Positions 33,347-39,847 of a DNA stretch of 39,847 nt are shown here, piece by piece. A program made the translations under genes and the position numbers. The notes under the pieces were generated by a model. The model was not told the origin of the DNA, made no database searches, and saw nothing but the letters and a program-made list of their open reading frames with translations. Source of the DNA: Candidatus Parcubacteria bacterium (lineage in GTDB: Bacteria > Patescibacteriota > Minisyncoccia > JAHIHE01 > JAGLIN01); the NCBI GenBank assembly GCA_023132875.1, contig JAGLXN010000040.1:1-39847 (forward strand), in the 5' to 3' direction. The stretch's first letter is position 1; every line of letters begins with the position of its first letter.

Positions 33347-33703
33347 CTAAACTTCGGTTAACTTAAAATAATCATCATTTTTGCCAGACATGTCTATATG
33401 TTTTGTTTTTTTATACTTCTTTTTGCATTTTTTACACATATAATATATTCCTTCAGACATCACTCCATCTTTGTGTGTTTCAAGTTTTGAACCGCATCTA
33501 TAATTTGGACAAAAAACATCTTGTCTGGAGCTAAATTTCAGTAGAAAATATTTTTCAGTTTTCCTTTCGATTAATATTTTTTCAAGTTTATTTTCGCATT
33601 TTGGACATGTATAGAATTTGTGTCTATCTATTACGATTTCTAAATCGCAATAGGGGCAGAAGCATTGACTATTTTCAAGGGACATTACTAAAGATTGTGT
33701 CAT
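33347..33703 (-). CDS. Double zinc-ribbon protein under an attenuator-like leader
   Basis: This 118-aa protein has two zinc-binding modules. The first is CPYC (~16-19) with YTCPKCENKL (~32-40). The second is FCPNYRCGSKL (~64-73) with YYMCKKCKKKYKK (~88-100). Between them is a basic segment with IERKTEKYFLLKF. The second module resembles topoisomerase- or TFIIS-type ribbons, so nucleic-acid or protein binding is likely; no enzyme domain is present. The ATG start has AGGAGG nearby (AGGAGGAGAG, spacing about 6-9). The gene has a perfect consensus promoter and a leader of about 165 nt with an intrinsic terminator 34 nt before the start. I do not recognise a named family. Confidence 0.7.
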   Translation of the reverse strand: MTQSLVMSLENSQCFCPYCDLEIVIDRHKFYTCPKCENKLEKILIERKTEKYFLLKFSSRQDVFCPNYRCGSKLETHKDGVMSEGIYYMCKKCKKKYKKTKHIDMSGKNDDYFKLTEV

Positions 33704-33736
33704 TATTTCTCTCCTCCTAAGGGCTCGTCCCTAACT

Positions 33737-33821
33737 AAAAAACAGCTCTTAGGCTGTTTTGAATTTGCTCAATTATTCTAAAATATAAGAAAACACCAAA
33801 ACAGTCTAAATGCTATTTTGG
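33737..33821 (-). promoter_or_regulatory. Candidate attenuator/riboswitch leader with three alternative hairpins
   Basis: On the RNA strand, CCAAAATAG (33821-33813) can pair with CTGTTTTGG (33804-33796; one G-U). CTGTTTTG (33804-33797) can instead pair with CAAAACAG (33761-33754). AAAACAGC (33760-33753) can pair with GCTGTTTT (33746-33739), which is followed by TTTTTT, forming a terminator. Each choice excludes the next. No known riboswitch consensus is recognised. Confidence 0.6.
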
Positions 33822-33875
33822 CTCCACCAACTTGAAACTAGGTTAAATTTCATTTTTATTTCATTCATAAATTTA

Positions 33876-33904
33876 ATTATACAAGAGTATTTTTTATTTG
33901 TCAA
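33876..33904 (-). promoter_or_regulatory. Perfect consensus promoter of the zinc-ribbon gene
   Basis: Minus-strand TTGACA (33904-33899), a 17-bp spacer and TATAAT (33881-33876). Both hexamers are exact. The predicted start is near 33869, giving a leader of about 165 nt. Confidence 0.8.
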
Positions 33905-33917
33905 ATTTAAGTCTTTC

Positions 33918-34090
33918 TGTCATTCCGCGGAGGCGGGAATCCAGTAAGTCTCAATTAAATAATAATTTTCGTATAGTTTTATTAAGTGAGATAAACTAGA
34001 TCCCAGACATTTTTTCTAAAGCTATCGCTTTATAGAAAAAATTCTGGGATGACAATTTGTTAAAATGTTAGTATGTTTATATGTTAAAAT
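33918..34090. repeat. TGTCAT-ended element and octamer array after RNase J
   Basis: TGTCATTCCGCGGAGGCGGG begins an element ending TTCTGGGATGACA (34054), with an inner stem TTTTTTCTAAAGC/GCTTTATAGAAAAAA. From 34057, TTAAAATG TTAGTATG TTTATATG TTAAAATG is a period-8 array close to the rnj stop. Nothing coding is seen in 33704-34095. Confidence 0.6.
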
Positions 34091-34095
34091 GATTT

Positions 34096-35826
34096 TTAAA
34101 CTTCAATCACAACCGGTAGGATCATTGGCCGTCTTTGTGTTTTGTTAAACAGGAATTGTCCAATTTGGTCGCGTATATTGTCTTTTATATAAGCCCAGTT
34201 TGTGTCGTGTTCCGGTGCGGCCTTTTTATTCACGATTTCAGCCACTTTATTTTTCGTTTCTTTTATAAGTTCAGTTGATCCTTTCATATATATGAAACCG
34301 CGGGAAATTATGTCTGGAGAGCCGACTATTTTTCCGGTTTTACTATCTACTATAACTACGATAGTGAACATCCCATCTTCGCTCATTTGCTGGCGATCGC
34401 GAAGGACGATATTTCCGACATCGCCGACTCCGAGTCCGTCAACCATAACATAATTGGAAGGCACTTTTTCTTTTGTTATGGCGGCTGAGTTTTTTGTAAG
34501 TTCAACGACATTTCCATTTCCCGCCACGATCGTGTTTGATGGCGGTATTCCTAAATTCTCCGCGATATTAGCGTGCAGTCTAAGCATATAATAGTTTCCA
34601 TGTATAGGCATAAAGAATTTTGGTTTTATAAGATTTATCATCATCTTAAGATCCTCAATTTGGGCGTGTCCTCCAACATGGACATCCATCATTTTATAAT
34701 GCACAACATCTGCTCCTTGCCTGTAAAGCTGATCTTTTAAATTTTGCACGGTTCTTTCGTTTCCCGGAACTACGGATGAAGAGAAAATAACAGTATCCGC
34801 TTTTTTAATTTGAACATGCCTGTGCTCTTTATTTACGATTCTCATTAAAACCGCTCTTCCCTCTCCTTGCGCTCCCGTGCACATAAGGGAAACTTTGTCG
34901 TCAGGATAGTTTTTCATTTGTTCAGGCCTGATGATCGTTCCCCTCCTGAACTTTAGGTAGCCAAGCTTATTCGCAATTTCAATATTAGTTCTCATACTAT
35001 AGCCGTCAATAGCGACTTTTCTTCCGTATTTTTCGGAAATAGTAATGACTTGCTGGATTCTGCTTATCAGAGATGAAAAAGTTGCTACTATAATTCTTCC
35101 TTTTGCTTTTGAAATGATTCCATCAATGGTTTTTTGTATTTCTTGTTCGCTTATTGAGTGGCCGGGATGTTCAGCTCCGGTGCTGTCAGACATTAAAACA
35201 AGAACGCCTTGTGATCCGAGTTGGGCAATTCTTCCTATGTCTGCCGGCTTATCTGTCGTCGGGCTGTGATCAAATTTAAAATCTCCAGTGTGAATAACAA
35301 GTCCTTCTGGTGTGTAAATTGCCATACCTAGAACATCGGGGATATTGTGATTTACATGGAAAAATTCAACTCTGAAATTTCCCAAACTAATCTTGCTTTC
35401 GAAATTCACAACTTTTAAATTAAGAGGACCTACATTCGGATAATCTTCTTGTTTCTTTTTTATAATCCCCGCAGTCAAAGCGGCTGTGAACATCGGAGGA
35501 TTTCCCAATCTCGGCATAAGATGGGGAATGGCTCCAATATGGTCCATATGGCCATGAGTAATGAAGACTCCTTTTATATTTCGCTCTTTTCCTTTCAGGT
35601 ATTTTATATTTGGAATAATATAATCAATTCCAGGCATATCTTCTTCCGGAAATTGCAATCCCATGTCAACGATTATTATATCATTGCCATATTCAAAAAC
35701 TGTCATATTTCTTCCAACTTCCTCAAGCCCGCCGAGAGGAATTATGCGGAGTTTTTTTGCAGTTTGTCTTATTTGTCTTGTAGGTGTTATTTTTCTAAAA
35801 GGTCTCGTTTGTTTTTGTTGTATCAT
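34096..35826 (-). CDS. rnj: Ribonuclease J
   Basis: This is a metallo-beta-lactamase/beta-CASP ribonuclease with endo- and 5'-exonuclease activity in mRNA decay and RNA maturation. The 576-aa protein has a ~25-residue Lys/Arg/Gln-rich N-terminal extension, then RIIPLGGLEEVGRNMTVFEY and the zinc motif THGHMDHIGAIPHL (~89-102). It also has IHTGDFKFDHSP, SDSTGAEHPGHS, the beta-CASP segment with CTGAQGEGRAVLMRI, and the C-terminal metal His in HVGGHAQIEDLKMM and MPIHGNYYMLRLHA. The C-terminal domain ends RRPMILPVVIEV. It starts at ATG 35826 after a short ATACTAA-repeated leader, without a Shine-Dalgarno. Confidence 0.96.
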   Translation of the reverse strand: MIQQKQTRPFRKITPTRQIRQTAKKLRIIPLGGLEEVGRNMTVFEYGNDIIIVDMGLQFPEEDMPGIDYIIPNIKYLKGKERNIKGVFITHGHMDHIGAIPHLMPRLGNPPMFTAALTAGIIKKKQEDYPNVGPLNLKVVNFESKISLGNFRVEFFHVNHNIPDVLGMAIYTPEGLVIHTGDFKFDHSPTTDKPADIGRIAQLGSQGVLVLMSDSTGAEHPGHSISEQEIQKTIDGIISKAKGRIIVATFSSLISRIQQVITISEKYGRKVAIDGYSMRTNIEIANKLGYLKFRRGTIIRPEQMKNYPDDKVSLMCTGAQGEGRAVLMRIVNKEHRHVQIKKADTVIFSSSVVPGNERTVQNLKDQLYRQGADVVHYKMMDVHVGGHAQIEDLKMMINLIKPKFFMPIHGNYYMLRLHANIAENLGIPPSNTIVAGNGNVVELTKNSAAITKEKVPSNYVMVDGLGVGDVGNIVLRDRQQMSEDGMFTIVVIVDSKTGKIVGSPDIISRGFIYMKGSTELIKETKNKVAEIVNKKAAPEHDTNWAYIKDNIRDQIGQFLFNKTQRRPMILPVVIEV

Positions 35827-35874
35827 AATTTAGTATTTATTGGTTAGTATTTAGTATAATGGCATTGTTTTAAA

Positions 35875-35997
35875 TTGTCATCTCGAAGGAGTCGCAACGA
35901 CTGAGAGATCTATAAATTGAATAAATATAACTGTTCTGTTTGCATGGTAATATTCATAGATTTCTCACTCCGCTGCGGATCCGTTTCAAAATGACAA
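35875..35997. repeat. TTGTCAT-ended inverted-repeat element
   Basis: TTGTCATCTCGAAGGAGTCG at the left and CCGTTTCAAAATGACAA at the right are inverted ends. The inner arms AGAGATCTATAAATTGAATA and TATTCATAGATTTCTC are also inverted. The element is about 120 bp and non-coding. Confidence 0.6.
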
Positions 35998-36009
35998 ATA
36001 AAAATATTA

Positions 36010-36037
36010 AGTATCAAATTACTGAGTACTTGATACT
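36010..36037 (-). terminator. Possible terminator of tRNA-Leu
   Basis: Minus-strand AGTATCAA and TTGATACT form an 8-bp stem with a 12-nt loop, followed by TAATATTTTTATTT. It starts a few nt past the tRNA 3' end. The loop is long, so confidence is moderate. Confidence 0.45.
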
Positions 36038-36043
36038 GCATTG

Positions 36044-36127
<84 letters not shown>

Positions 36128-36134
36128 GAGTTAA

Positions 36135-36162
36135 CTTATAACTGATAACAAATGACTGACAA
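36135..36162 (-). promoter_or_regulatory. Probable tRNA-Leu promoter
   Basis: Minus-strand TTGTCA (36162-36157), a 16-bp spacer and TATAAG (36140-36135), 7 nt before the mature 5' end. Confidence 0.45.
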
Positions 36163-36212
36163 TAGCTGTGTTGGTCAGTGCTTTTAGCCAGTGTTTGTCT
36201 GTGTGCTATTTT

Positions 36213-37433
36213 TTATCTCCCAATTTTTCCTATAATCCCAAAAATATTCTCTTTACTTTTCTCCACCCCCGGTTGGTCGCAGGGGTTTACTCCTCTTAAT
36301 AAAGCGGAGTAAAAAGCGGTATATTGAAAGAGCGCCATAAATTGTCCGATTGTGTACGGCGAAATTTCTTCAAGTTCAAGATGGATCGCAGGAATGTTAT
36401 TATCAACAATATCCTGCCATGTTCCTTGAAATTCAGCTTTGATTATTTTATCTAAATAAATATTATTTAAATCGCCTAAAATTATATTTCGGCATTTGAT
36501 ATTTTTCAAATCATTTTCAACTTTTAAATCTTCTTTATGATCATTATTTTTAACAGTAATAAAAAATCCCAGTGAATTTTTTCTTCCGGAAATAAATCGT
36601 TGCAGAGTATGATGCTGGTTTTCCGGCGCTTCTCCGCCGTAGATTGTCTGGCCTAATTCATTTTTACAAACGCTTTCATGAAAAAGCTGTTTGATCAATT
36701 CAAAAAAGCCAGATAGCTTTTTAGAGTAGATTGACAAAAACATTTCAATATATCCTACTTTTTCAAGTTTGTCAAGGGTTAAAGCAATTTGTAAAGCAGG
36801 ATTATTTTTTAAATCTGATTGCGGATTACATGCTAAATACATCTCTTTCCCGCCTTTTATTATTTCTTCTGTATTTATCCTTACGATTTCAGTTGTAGCG
36901 AGAGCAGATTCTGTTAGGCCAGTGTATCTATCAGTTATTTCAATTTCTGGATAAAAAGAAACATCAAAATCTTTTATTTTTCTAATCTGATTCAACGCGC
37001 CGTCATTATCTTCTGTAATTGCTAAAATAGGATAGTCCTTGAAAGCAAAATAGTTTGACAAAACCTGAATTCTTGTTCCCGATTTGCTAGTTAAAATTAC
37101 CAAGGTTTCTTCTTTTTTGCATTTATTTTTTAAATATTTTATATAATCAGGTTCTTCAGTGTCTAATATAAAAACATTTTTATTGTCTTTTTCTCCAAGC
37201 GCGCTGAAAATTCCTCGGAAATTTGAAATTGACCCGCCGTTTCCCTCTACAATAATATTTTTCTTATCTTTATATTTTTCTTTCAATTTTTTTATTTCTT
37301 TCAAATCAGGAGTATATTTTGCAAAATTGGGAACAGGCGTATTTTTTATTTTCTCAATCTTTTCTTCAAATTCAGAAAAAGATAAATCTATAGTTGAATG
37401 ATCGAGATTTAATTTAAGTTTTGAGGTTGACAT
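36213..37433 (-). CDS. pgi: Glucose-6-phosphate isomerase
   Basis: This enzyme interconverts glucose 6-phosphate and fructose 6-phosphate. The 406-aa protein is shorter and more divergent than typical PGI (~450-550). It keeps the first SIS-domain loop EGNGGSISNFRGIF (~63-76), LTSKSGTRIQVLSNYF (~112-128), the glutamate/histidine catalytic block YGGEAPENQHHTLQRFISG (~263-281) and the C-terminal VNPCDQPGVEKSK, which supplies the conserved lysine. It supplies fructose 6-phosphate, the start of the mannose and amino-sugar routes that manC would continue. The coding-strand leader has an AACAATTT-type octamer array. There is no Shine-Dalgarno. Confidence 0.87.
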   Translation of the reverse strand: MSTSKLKLNLDHSTIDLSFSEFEEKIEKIKNTPVPNFAKYTPDLKEIKKLKEKYKDKKNIIVEGNGGSISNFRGIFSALGEKDNKNVFILDTEEPDYIKYLKNKCKKEETLVILTSKSGTRIQVLSNYFAFKDYPILAITEDNDGALNQIRKIKDFDVSFYPEIEITDRYTGLTESALATTEIVRINTEEIIKGGKEMYLACNPQSDLKNNPALQIALTLDKLEKVGYIEMFLSIYSKKLSGFFELIKQLFHESVCKNELGQTIYGGEAPENQHHTLQRFISGRKNSLGFFITVKNNDHKEDLKVENDLKNIKCRNIILGDLNNIYLDKIIKAEFQGTWQDIVDNNIPAIHLELEEISPYTIGQFMALFQYTAFYSALLRGVNPCDQPGVEKSKENIFGIIGKIGR

Positions 37434-37436
37434 AAA

Positions 37437-37505
37437 ACTATGTTGTTAAATTGTTATATTATTAAATTTGTTTACATCCGTTGGCTCCATACTTCGTGTG
37501 GAGCC
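37437..37505. repeat. Octamer array upstream of pgi and GGCTCCATAC inverted repeat
   Basis: On the pgi strand the array reads TAATAATATAACAATTTAACAAC just before the start codon. Outside it, GGCTCCATACTTCGTGTGGAGCC (37483-37505) is a short inverted repeat of the GGCTCCATAG family, followed by the same TTTTGTG-type flank as at 7600. Further on, GGTTCAG/CTGAACC (37556-37579) forms a small stem. Confidence 0.55.
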
Positions 37506-37664
37506 TTTTGTGCTTTCAGGAAAGATTATGTTAACGGCGGTTTTAAGAAATATCTGGTTCAGGTCAGAGACACTGAACCAACGGTAAAATGAAATCCTAA
37601 AGGATAAATTCCGAGAACTTCATTTTTGTTTAAATGTTTATATGTTAAAATGTTTAGATGATTT

Positions 37665-39245
37665 TTACTTCCAAACCCTCTTTGTCTTCATGTACCATTT
37701 CTCAATCTCATTAAATCTATTAGAAGGTATGACTATATTGTTAAGCTCAACTCCATGCACTGAATTGCTGTGGAGATATAAATAGTTTGGGCTGTAAAGG
37801 AAAATGGCTGGAATATCCTCAACGACAAGTTTTTGAAATTCCTTATATTTTTCAGCTCTTATATTTTGATCTATTTCTTGTCTGGTTTCTTCTAAAAGTT
37901 TGTCAACTTCCGAATTATCGTATAAAGATAAATTCAAGCCGGATTCCTTTTTTTGCGAAGAGTGCCAGAAAGCAAACGGGTCAGGATCATAGTTAAGAAT
38001 TTGCGCGAATAAAATGGCTTCATATTCACGAGGTTTTATATAGTCATTTCGAAGTTCGTTTGTCTGAACGGTTTTTATTTCAATATTAACTCCTATTTCT
38101 TTCCACATCTGCTGGATTATTTTTGCAGTTTCAGAAAGTTCAGTCTGATCGTGTGTGATTAAAGTAAATTCTATTTTAATATCTTCTTTTTCTCTAATTC
38201 CATCGCCATCAGAATCAATCCATCCTGTCGCGTCAAGAGTATTTTTAGCATGTTCTTGGGCATAATCATAAACTTTTGTATCTGAATTATATCCTAACAA
38301 CTGCGGCGGTATTGGAGATTCTGAAGGGCTTCCTTCTCCTATCAGAATTTTTTCTATTAGTTTGTTCTTATCTATCGCGTGCGCAAGAGCTAATCGCACT
38401 TTTTTGTCTGAAAGCGCTTTATTTTTTGTTTGATTAAAAAATACCGCAAAATACCGCGGGATTTTGAGCCTGTATAAATTTGAATTTTCAAAATCCGCGA
38501 CCTTCTCTTTGTTTTTTGGAGAAAGATAATTTATTCCTTTAATCTCTTTTCGATTAAATGCTGATATTGCGTCTTCCTCTTTTTGAAAAAACTTAAATAC
38601 TAATTTTTCTATGTATGGTTTTTGAGCATAATACTCATCATTTCTGATAAATTCAATAGAGCTTATCTTTCCCTCCCTGTCTTTCGCAAACTGGCTGAAT
38701 TTGTACGGACCAGTTCCTATCGGCCTTAAATTATATTCGGCTAAAGGAAAATTATTTATTTCTTTAGGTTCCCATAAATGTTTTGGCAATATTCCAAAAC
38801 TAAGATTATTTAAGAAAGGAGAGTATGCGTTTTTTAAAATAAATTTTATTGTGTAATCGTCTATTTTTTCTGTTCTTATTCCTATCCAGTTTGATCTCAA
38901 AATACTGTTATAATCAGGATTTTGTATAGTTTGAATTGTATATATAATATCGTCTACAGTGAGCTTTTCTCCGCTATGCCATTTCACGTTTCTTTTTATG
39001 TAAAAAGTATAGCTTAATTTATCTTCTCCTATTTTATAATCTTCCGCAAGATCATTAACTAAATTTCCTTCCGTATTAAGTTTTAGAAGGCTGGAATATA
39101 TAATAGACGAAAGATCTGAGTCAATATCATTTGATTGAGATAGTATCGGGTTTATAAATCTTGGCTGTCCTATCATACCCTCTGCGTATTCTCCGCAAAA
39201 ATCCGGGACTTTTTGAGTGTTTTTTGTATAATAAGAAAAGCCCAA
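37665..39245 (-). CDS. Membrane-anchored peptide-type ABC transporter solute-binding protein
   Basis: This is a family 5 extracellular solute-binding protein (DppA/OppA type). Visible motifs are MIGQPRFINPILSQSNDIDS, KLSYTFYIKRNVKWHSGEKL, LRPIGTGPYKF, the hinge segment VRLALAHAIDKNKLIEKIL, and a calcium-like DSDGDGIRE insert. It probably binds oligopeptides outside the membrane. TTG 39245 is the only standard start and gives 526 aa, but it falls inside a transmembrane helix. The open frame continues upstream to 39377 and encodes a basic stretch, KKERR, then VQFLLLLIVVSGVYLGF. No ATG, GTG or TTG lies in that extension, so initiation at ATA (39377 or 39371) or an upstream frame error is suspected. 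No permease or ATPase gene is adjacent. Confidence 0.85.
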   Translation of the reverse strand: MGFSYYTKNTQKVPDFCGEYAEGMIGQPRFINPILSQSNDIDSDLSSIIYSSLLKLNTEGNLVNDLAEDYKIGEDKLSYTFYIKRNVKWHSGEKLTVDDIIYTIQTIQNPDYNSILRSNWIGIRTEKIDDYTIKFILKNAYSPFLNNLSFGILPKHLWEPKEINNFPLAEYNLRPIGTGPYKFSQFAKDREGKISSIEFIRNDEYYAQKPYIEKLVFKFFQKEEDAISAFNRKEIKGINYLSPKNKEKVADFENSNLYRLKIPRYFAVFFNQTKNKALSDKKVRLALAHAIDKNKLIEKILIGEGSPSESPIPPQLLGYNSDTKVYDYAQEHAKNTLDATGWIDSDGDGIREKEDIKIEFTLITHDQTELSETAKIIQQMWKEIGVNIEIKTVQTNELRNDYIKPREYEAILFAQILNYDPDPFAFWHSSQKKESGLNLSLYDNSEVDKLLEETRQEIDQNIRAEKYKEFQKLVVEDIPAIFLYSPNYLYLHSNSVHGVELNNIVIPSNRFNEIEKWYMKTKRVWK

Positions 39246-39377
39246 ATAAACGCCGCTAACGACAATTAATAACAGTAAAAACTGAACAAACCTTCGCTCT
39301 TTTTTGCTTAAGACATAAAAAACTCTATTTAGTTTTCCTAAAAAACCTTTTATATTTTTTATAAGTTTTATTAATAT

Positions 39378-39627
39378 TTATTTAAGACTTGTGTGCTTGG
39401 AGTGTCAGACGCAGTGAAACGGGGTTTGACTAGAAGTCTCGCATAATACTCGCTTTCAGGTAGAACTTCGCTATCGCTTCGTTCTACACTCCGAAACGCA
39501 ATAAAATTGAAGCGCGCAAGCCTAATTTATTTTAATCAAGACAGGACTTTAATTCTCTGGTCTTGATTAATATTCAATTAATATTAAATACCAAGCCTAA
39601 TATTAGCTACTTAATGCTTAATACTAT
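39378..39627. repeat. Inverted repeats between the solute-binding protein gene and secG
   Basis: GTAGAAC...GTTCTAC at about 39459-39486 forms a stem. TTAATCAAGAC (39532-39542) and GTCTTGATTAA (39560-39570) form a perfect 11-bp stem with a 17-nt loop. A period-8, ATTA-rich stretch follows at 39595-39627 next to the secG stop. No gene is visible. Confidence 0.55.
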
Positions 39628-39846
39628 CTAATGCTGTATAAAACCGTAAAAAGCGGTGCCTAAAAATAATATAGCGAGAACTACTGTTGCGATAAAAAGA
39701 AATTTATCAAACCCTCTTTTGGTTTGGTATACATTTCCACTCCCGCCAAAAGTCTCGCTAAGTCCGGCGCCTCTGTTTTGAAGCAAGATTGAAATAATAA
39801 GAAGTACTGATATGATTATTTGAATTGTGCCGAGTGTTTTGTCCAT
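39628..39846 (-). CDS. secG: Preprotein translocase subunit SecG
   Basis: This is a small membrane subunit of the Sec translocon that assists SecYE in protein export. The 72-aa protein has two transmembrane helices (~5-23 and ~48-68) joined by a Gly-rich loop. The family pattern LLQNRGAGLSETFGGSGNVY follows helix 1, and KRGFDKFLFIATVVLAILF starts helix 2. The length is normal. The start codon lies 1 nt from the window edge, so its promoter and neighbours are not visible. Confidence 0.93.
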   Translation of the reverse strand: MDKTLGTIQIIISVLLIISILLQNRGAGLSETFGGSGNVYQTKRGFDKFLFIATVVLAILFLGTAFYGFIQH

Positions 39847-39847
39847 A

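Overview
The window is AT-rich bacterial chromosome, most likely from a small-genome lineage of the Candidate Phyla Radiation (Patescibacteria, Parcubacteria-like). That placement is an inference. It rests on the gene complement (rpoB-rpoC, a compact FtsK, a RodZ-like HTH/membrane protein, RecA, RNase J, an S6-SSB-S18 operon), a lone PEP-synthase ATP-grasp domain, a membrane-anchored solute-binding protein, the near absence of Shine-Dalgarno (SD) sequences before housekeeping genes, and many degenerate intergenic repeats. Stops are TAA or TAG except recA, which ends in TGA, so the standard bacterial code fits. No rRNA, CRISPR array or recognisable transposase gene is present. One tRNA gene (Leu, anticodon CAG) is present.

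Layout. 1-566: promoter and repeats. 567-7519: rpoB and rpoC. 8041-12743: ftsK, a rodZ-like gene and recA, each separated by 200-520 bp of repeats. 12744-14116: a MITE-like element, a remnant of a PEP-synthase mobile domain and a lone ATP-grasp gene. 14402-15936 (minus): rpsF-ssb-rpsR. 16294-18635 (minus): a PD-(D/E)XK-like nuclease, ychF and a tiny membrane protein. 18824-19903: an MscS-type channel. 20177-24287 (plus): HAD phosphatase, a divergent 820-aa phosphohexomutase and an AroE-like dehydrogenase. 24384-27148 (minus): HAD-IIB phosphatase and two unrecognised proteins. 27473-30920 (plus): a ribbon-helix-helix/nucleotidyltransferase fusion, manC, an epimerase and gtrA, which together look like a sugar-nucleotide and surface-glycan block. 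31436-32091: a winged-helix/Cys-rich pair. 32280-39846 (mostly minus): trpS, a double zinc-ribbon protein, RNase J, tRNA-Leu, pgi, a solute-binding protein and secG.

Two expression styles coexist. Core genes have no SD and sit behind repeat-filled spacers. A few small or unrecognised genes (18429, 26438, 31436/31765, 33347) carry strong -35/-10 or extended -10 promoters, and most of them have AGGAGG-type SDs. Three of these units have long structured leaders. The leader of the zinc-ribbon gene can be drawn as three mutually exclusive hairpins ending in an intrinsic terminator, which is the organisation of a riboswitch or attenuator. The second main novelty is a family of 8-bp-period arrays (AACAATNN upstream of starts, its complement after stops) that bracket genes on both strands and enclose palindromic MITE-like elements. 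The third is a DNA-binding/nucleotidyltransferase fusion with tandem 10-bp repeats on its own predicted transcription start.
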